39,833 nucleotides of DNA from the NCBI GenBank assembly GCA_005776725.1, contig SXOO01000172.1, positions 1 through 39,833 of the forward strand, given 5' to 3'. A model generated the notes under the pieces. The model worked only from the letters and a program-made list of their open reading frames with translations. It was not told the origin of the DNA and searched no databases. Within the stretch, counting starts at the first letter, position 1. Each line of letters begins with the position of its first letter. The stretch comes from Pseudomonadota bacterium. GTDB lineage: Bacteria; Myxococcota_A; UBA9042; GCA-2863065. Positions 38,601 through 39,833 of the stretch are shown here, one piece after another. The position numbers and the translations under genes were made by a program.

Positions 38601-39833
38601 GGTTGCCCTGGGCGTCGATCGTGTAGGTCACGCGCCGTTGGTCCGGGCGACCCGCGCCGATCACGTGCTCAGTGAGGTTGCCGCGCGAGTCGTAGCTGAA
38701 CGTGGTGACCACGCCGCGGCGGTCCACGCGGCGCGTGAGCTGGCCGAAGATCCCGTATTGGAACGACTCGGCCACCTGGCCGTCGGCGTCCTTGCCCCCG
38801 GACACCGTGCCGTCGGACGCGATCACTGCCGAGCCGGGGCCGCTCACGGTCTTCACCGGCGCGCCGTTCACGAGCTCCTGAACAACCTTGCCGTACTTGT
38901 CGAACCACTTCTCGCGGACGGTCCCGTCGGTGAGGAGCACCGAGGCGTAGTTTTGTTGTGTGGTCGAGTTGTAGCCGTAGTCGAGGTACATCCCGACGCC
39001 GTCGCCATCGAGCACCGAGGCGGTCACGCCCGAGGCCGCGTAGGTCACCTTCGTGGTCTTCCCGGTGGCCAGGGCCTTCTGGATGATCCGCCCCTTGGCG
39101 TCGTAGCTGTACGTGGAGGCGCGGCCCAACACGTCCGTGACGGTCGTGAGGTTGTCCCCGGTCCAGCCGTAGCTGACGGAGCGCGCCCCGAGCAGGTCCG
39201 TGACCTTGCTGACCTTGCCAGCCGTCCACGTGTACTCCACCACCGGCGTGCCCGCGTCGTCGACGAGTCGAATCAGCTTCCCGGCCGTGTCGCGCTGCAT
39301 GGCGACCTCGCGCCCGTTGGCGTCAGCAAAGGCTACGAGCCGCCCGCTGGCGTCGAACGACCGCGTATTGCCCAGTCGGTCGAGGAAGCGGAAGGAGCCG
39401 TCGCCCAAGCGGTCGATGCGGTTCGAGCCCTTGCCGTCGCGGAAGACGGTGCCCGTGGCGTCCGCGGGCGTGTACGACACGCCGAGGTGATCGATGCGGA
39501 TCACCACCGTGCCGGCCAGCGTGAGCGCGAGATCGGCGTCGAAGAAGCGCAGGTGCCATCGGCTGTCGTAGTAGTAGCGCTCCACCGCGAGGTCGTGCCC
39601 TGCCACGCCCACGATGAAGTCGACCGCCTCGTCCTCATAGGCGCCCGTGATGAGGTCCACCGTGCTTTGCGACGGCTGCGCTTTGTTGGCCTTGCAGCAC
39701 TCCTTCTCCGCTGACGACAGGTCCGGGTGTTCGCAAGGATCGCATCCCGGGCTACCCGGCACGGGCTGCGCCGGCACAGCGGGCGGGATCCAGCCGCCAC
39801 CGCCGCCACCCCCACCGCCGCCCCAGCCGAAGC
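35683..39833 (-). CDS. Rhs/YD-repeat protein with Cys/Gly-rich C-terminal domain (5' end outside window)
   Basis: At least 1382 codons are present and the frame is still open at the window edge. A GTG at 39777 could serve as a start, but the 18 codons upstream continue as an in-frame Gly-rich stretch, so the true start is probably outside. The N-terminal part (39480-39740) has SQSTVDLITGAYEDE and YYYDSRW, like the DUF6531 cap of Rhs proteins. More than 20 YD repeats follow (YDAAGRLTKV, YDARGNLTEW). The core ends with RWYAPSLGRYISLDPL and a degenerate NxYEFADNSP..TDRDG near 36235-36345. The C-terminal about 185 residues are Gly-rich with CC, CSLCNKC and NCC cysteines and an acidic GGGGDDSGGGGE tail; no known toxin motif is seen. 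No immunity-like gene follows. It is first of the visible genes in the four-gene unit. Confidence 0.88.
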   Translation of the reverse strand, partial: FGWGGGGGGGGGGWIPPAVPAQPVPGSPGCDPCEHPDLSSAEKECCKANKAQPSQSTVDLITGAYEDEAVDFIVGVAGHDLAVERYYYDSRWHLRFFDADLALTLAGTVVIRIDHLGVSYTPADATGTVFRDGKGSNRIDRLGDGSFRFLDRLGNTRSFDASGRLVAFADANGREVAMQRDTAGKLIRLVDDAGTPVVEYTWTAGKVSKVTDLLGARSVSYGWTGDNLTTVTDVLGRASTYSYDAKGRIIQKALATGKTTKVTYAASGVTASVLDGDGVGMYLDYGYNSTTQQNYASVLLTDGTVREKWFDKYGKVVQELVNGAPVKTVSGPGSAVIASDGTVSGGKDADGQVAESFQYGIFGQLTRRVDRRGVVTTFSYDSRGNLTEHVIGAGRPDQRRVTYTIDAQGNRTAETHHAGADSLTWKYGYDAAGNLTSFEDPKGRKTLQTWNGSRQLLTVLDPSGALRTQTYDAAGRLTKVTLTPSGGAPLTLEEHAYEPLKDGAGAVVGEKHSVTDADGEVTVIHVDPHGRTTRTVDPQGRATRYEYDAQSRLVAQRFDDGTDVTFVYETLPLGNTRVTEKIEDVTTKVVEKDAYGRVTKQTQRGVDTVFIYDGGARRPAQIQRPGLTEVLTYDARENLLSRRYVWADGETFTESYAYEGNDQVGFTNGLGAGWVTEIGADGRLTERTHGSVTEKQERDGLGRLTGKVDGRGNRQLETTYDSDGVATREVAGYDVGTTRDSLGRSVLDTGADGTTVSHAYDALGRETTTTWTRGAVTEILDKAYDAVGRVTSLANDTVTQTFDWDPDARVRTETTDFGPFAATLAYRFDALGRKVGLVGPDGAETTFAYTADGRLATVTHPVAGTVTHSYPSPYDTQVAQPNGVVVTTSSGARQRTEAIRAAKGATTLFELDYDWTAHRLAKVTETVSGNAVTYAYDDSDQLVATTKGGAPAESFTYDAAGNRTGAAGLAWTADAANRLTSSGPGSALTYDARGNLTEWVTPARTLRFEWNLAAQLVRVTDGSGAELATYGYDARGHMSRRTVGGVTRYYLYGDEGLVAELDATGNVVTQSLWAPNTPWQSALVAQLQPAISGGGIRAWYPVLDRLGTVVRLTDDTGAIAWGLDAQAFLGATVLPGATVDVALRGSGQLWVPETGLHYNRFRWYAPSLGRYISLDPLFAMLDRANAYEFADNSPVLRTDRDGLDTGGGINVGSDGTVTGGVNGSVGGYAGLGGEVTGGVEVTVKDCCKQEPGKPAVVIKNGEKCFTVKVGVEGGIGAGGKAGIAGGTAKLITVGAENACSLCNKCGESSLTYNCCVTVSVKLVSVSANLGIITIEFTLGSYEYKVCYGMDGFKHEGQANGPQGKGGLGYSGGGGDDSGGGGE

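Noticed and set aside
36622..39714. Plus-strand open frame of about 1030 codons opposite the Rhs gene
   Set aside because: It is an antisense shadow in GC-rich DNA. The minus strand shows clear YD repeats and the Rhs core motif.
39775..39777. GTG as the true start of the Rhs gene
   Set aside because: The frame continues upstream as a Gly-rich stretch to the window edge with no Shine-Dalgarno before the GTG, so the gene is treated as 5' truncated.
35683..39833. Classical Rhs toxin-immunity pair
   Set aside because: No known toxin motif is present after the core, and the next gene encodes an exported rhodanese-like protein rather than a small immunity-type protein, so the label was not applied.

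Overview
The window is GC-rich chromosomal DNA from a bacterium that is most likely a member of the Myxococcota (Polyangia / myxobacterial relatives). The taxonomic call is inference. It rests on several signs: Asp/Ala-rich linkers after lipoprotein cysteines, MYXO-CTERM-type sorting tails (Cys, hydrophobic helix, Arg run), long thrombospondin type-3 (TSP3) and MopE-type metal-binding repeats, and an OmpA protein with a TSP3 linker. No rRNA, tRNA, CRISPR array, insertion sequence, integrase or phage gene was seen. No gene-free stretch exceeds 300 bases; the longest is the 295-bp divergent region 25793-26087.

Layout. 1-4204: a truncated lipoprotein, an alpha/beta-hydrolase lipoprotein, a DUF2786 protein, a PhzF-family enzyme and an unknown lipoprotein. 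4351-9746: a divergent pair, a di-haem peroxidase-like lipoprotein and a galactose-oxidase-like copper-radical lipoprotein with a long FN3 tail. 9866-13531: a glutathione transferase-like protein and three exported proteins of unknown role. 13654-19270: a papain-like protein, a GH92 mannosidase-type lipoprotein, and a two-gene unit of Cys-rich lipoprotein plus predicted outer-membrane barrel. 19358-25792: a 2144-residue protein built from 684-bp tandem repeats (TSP3 + EGF), an internal MYXO-CTERM-like segment, and then an OmpA-type outer-membrane protein in the same frame. 26088-28055: a helical, glycine-zipper protein of unknown function.

28057-39833 (minus strand) holds the most unusual unit: four genes joined stop-to-start, Rhs/YD-repeat protein > degenerate rhodanese-like protein > transglutaminase-like protein > 2025-residue MYXO-CTERM repeat protein. 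Each junction overlaps by 1-13 nt and each downstream start has a strong Shine-Dalgarno sequence. All three complete products have export signals, so this looks like a coupled surface-assembly operon. Its function is not known from the sequence.

A second notable signal is a 68-bp two-hairpin repeat. One copy follows the galactose-oxidase gene and one lies in frame inside the rhodanese-like gene. Overall the window is dominated by envelope and secreted functions: at least eight likely lipoproteins and two very large calcium/metal-binding repeat proteins.
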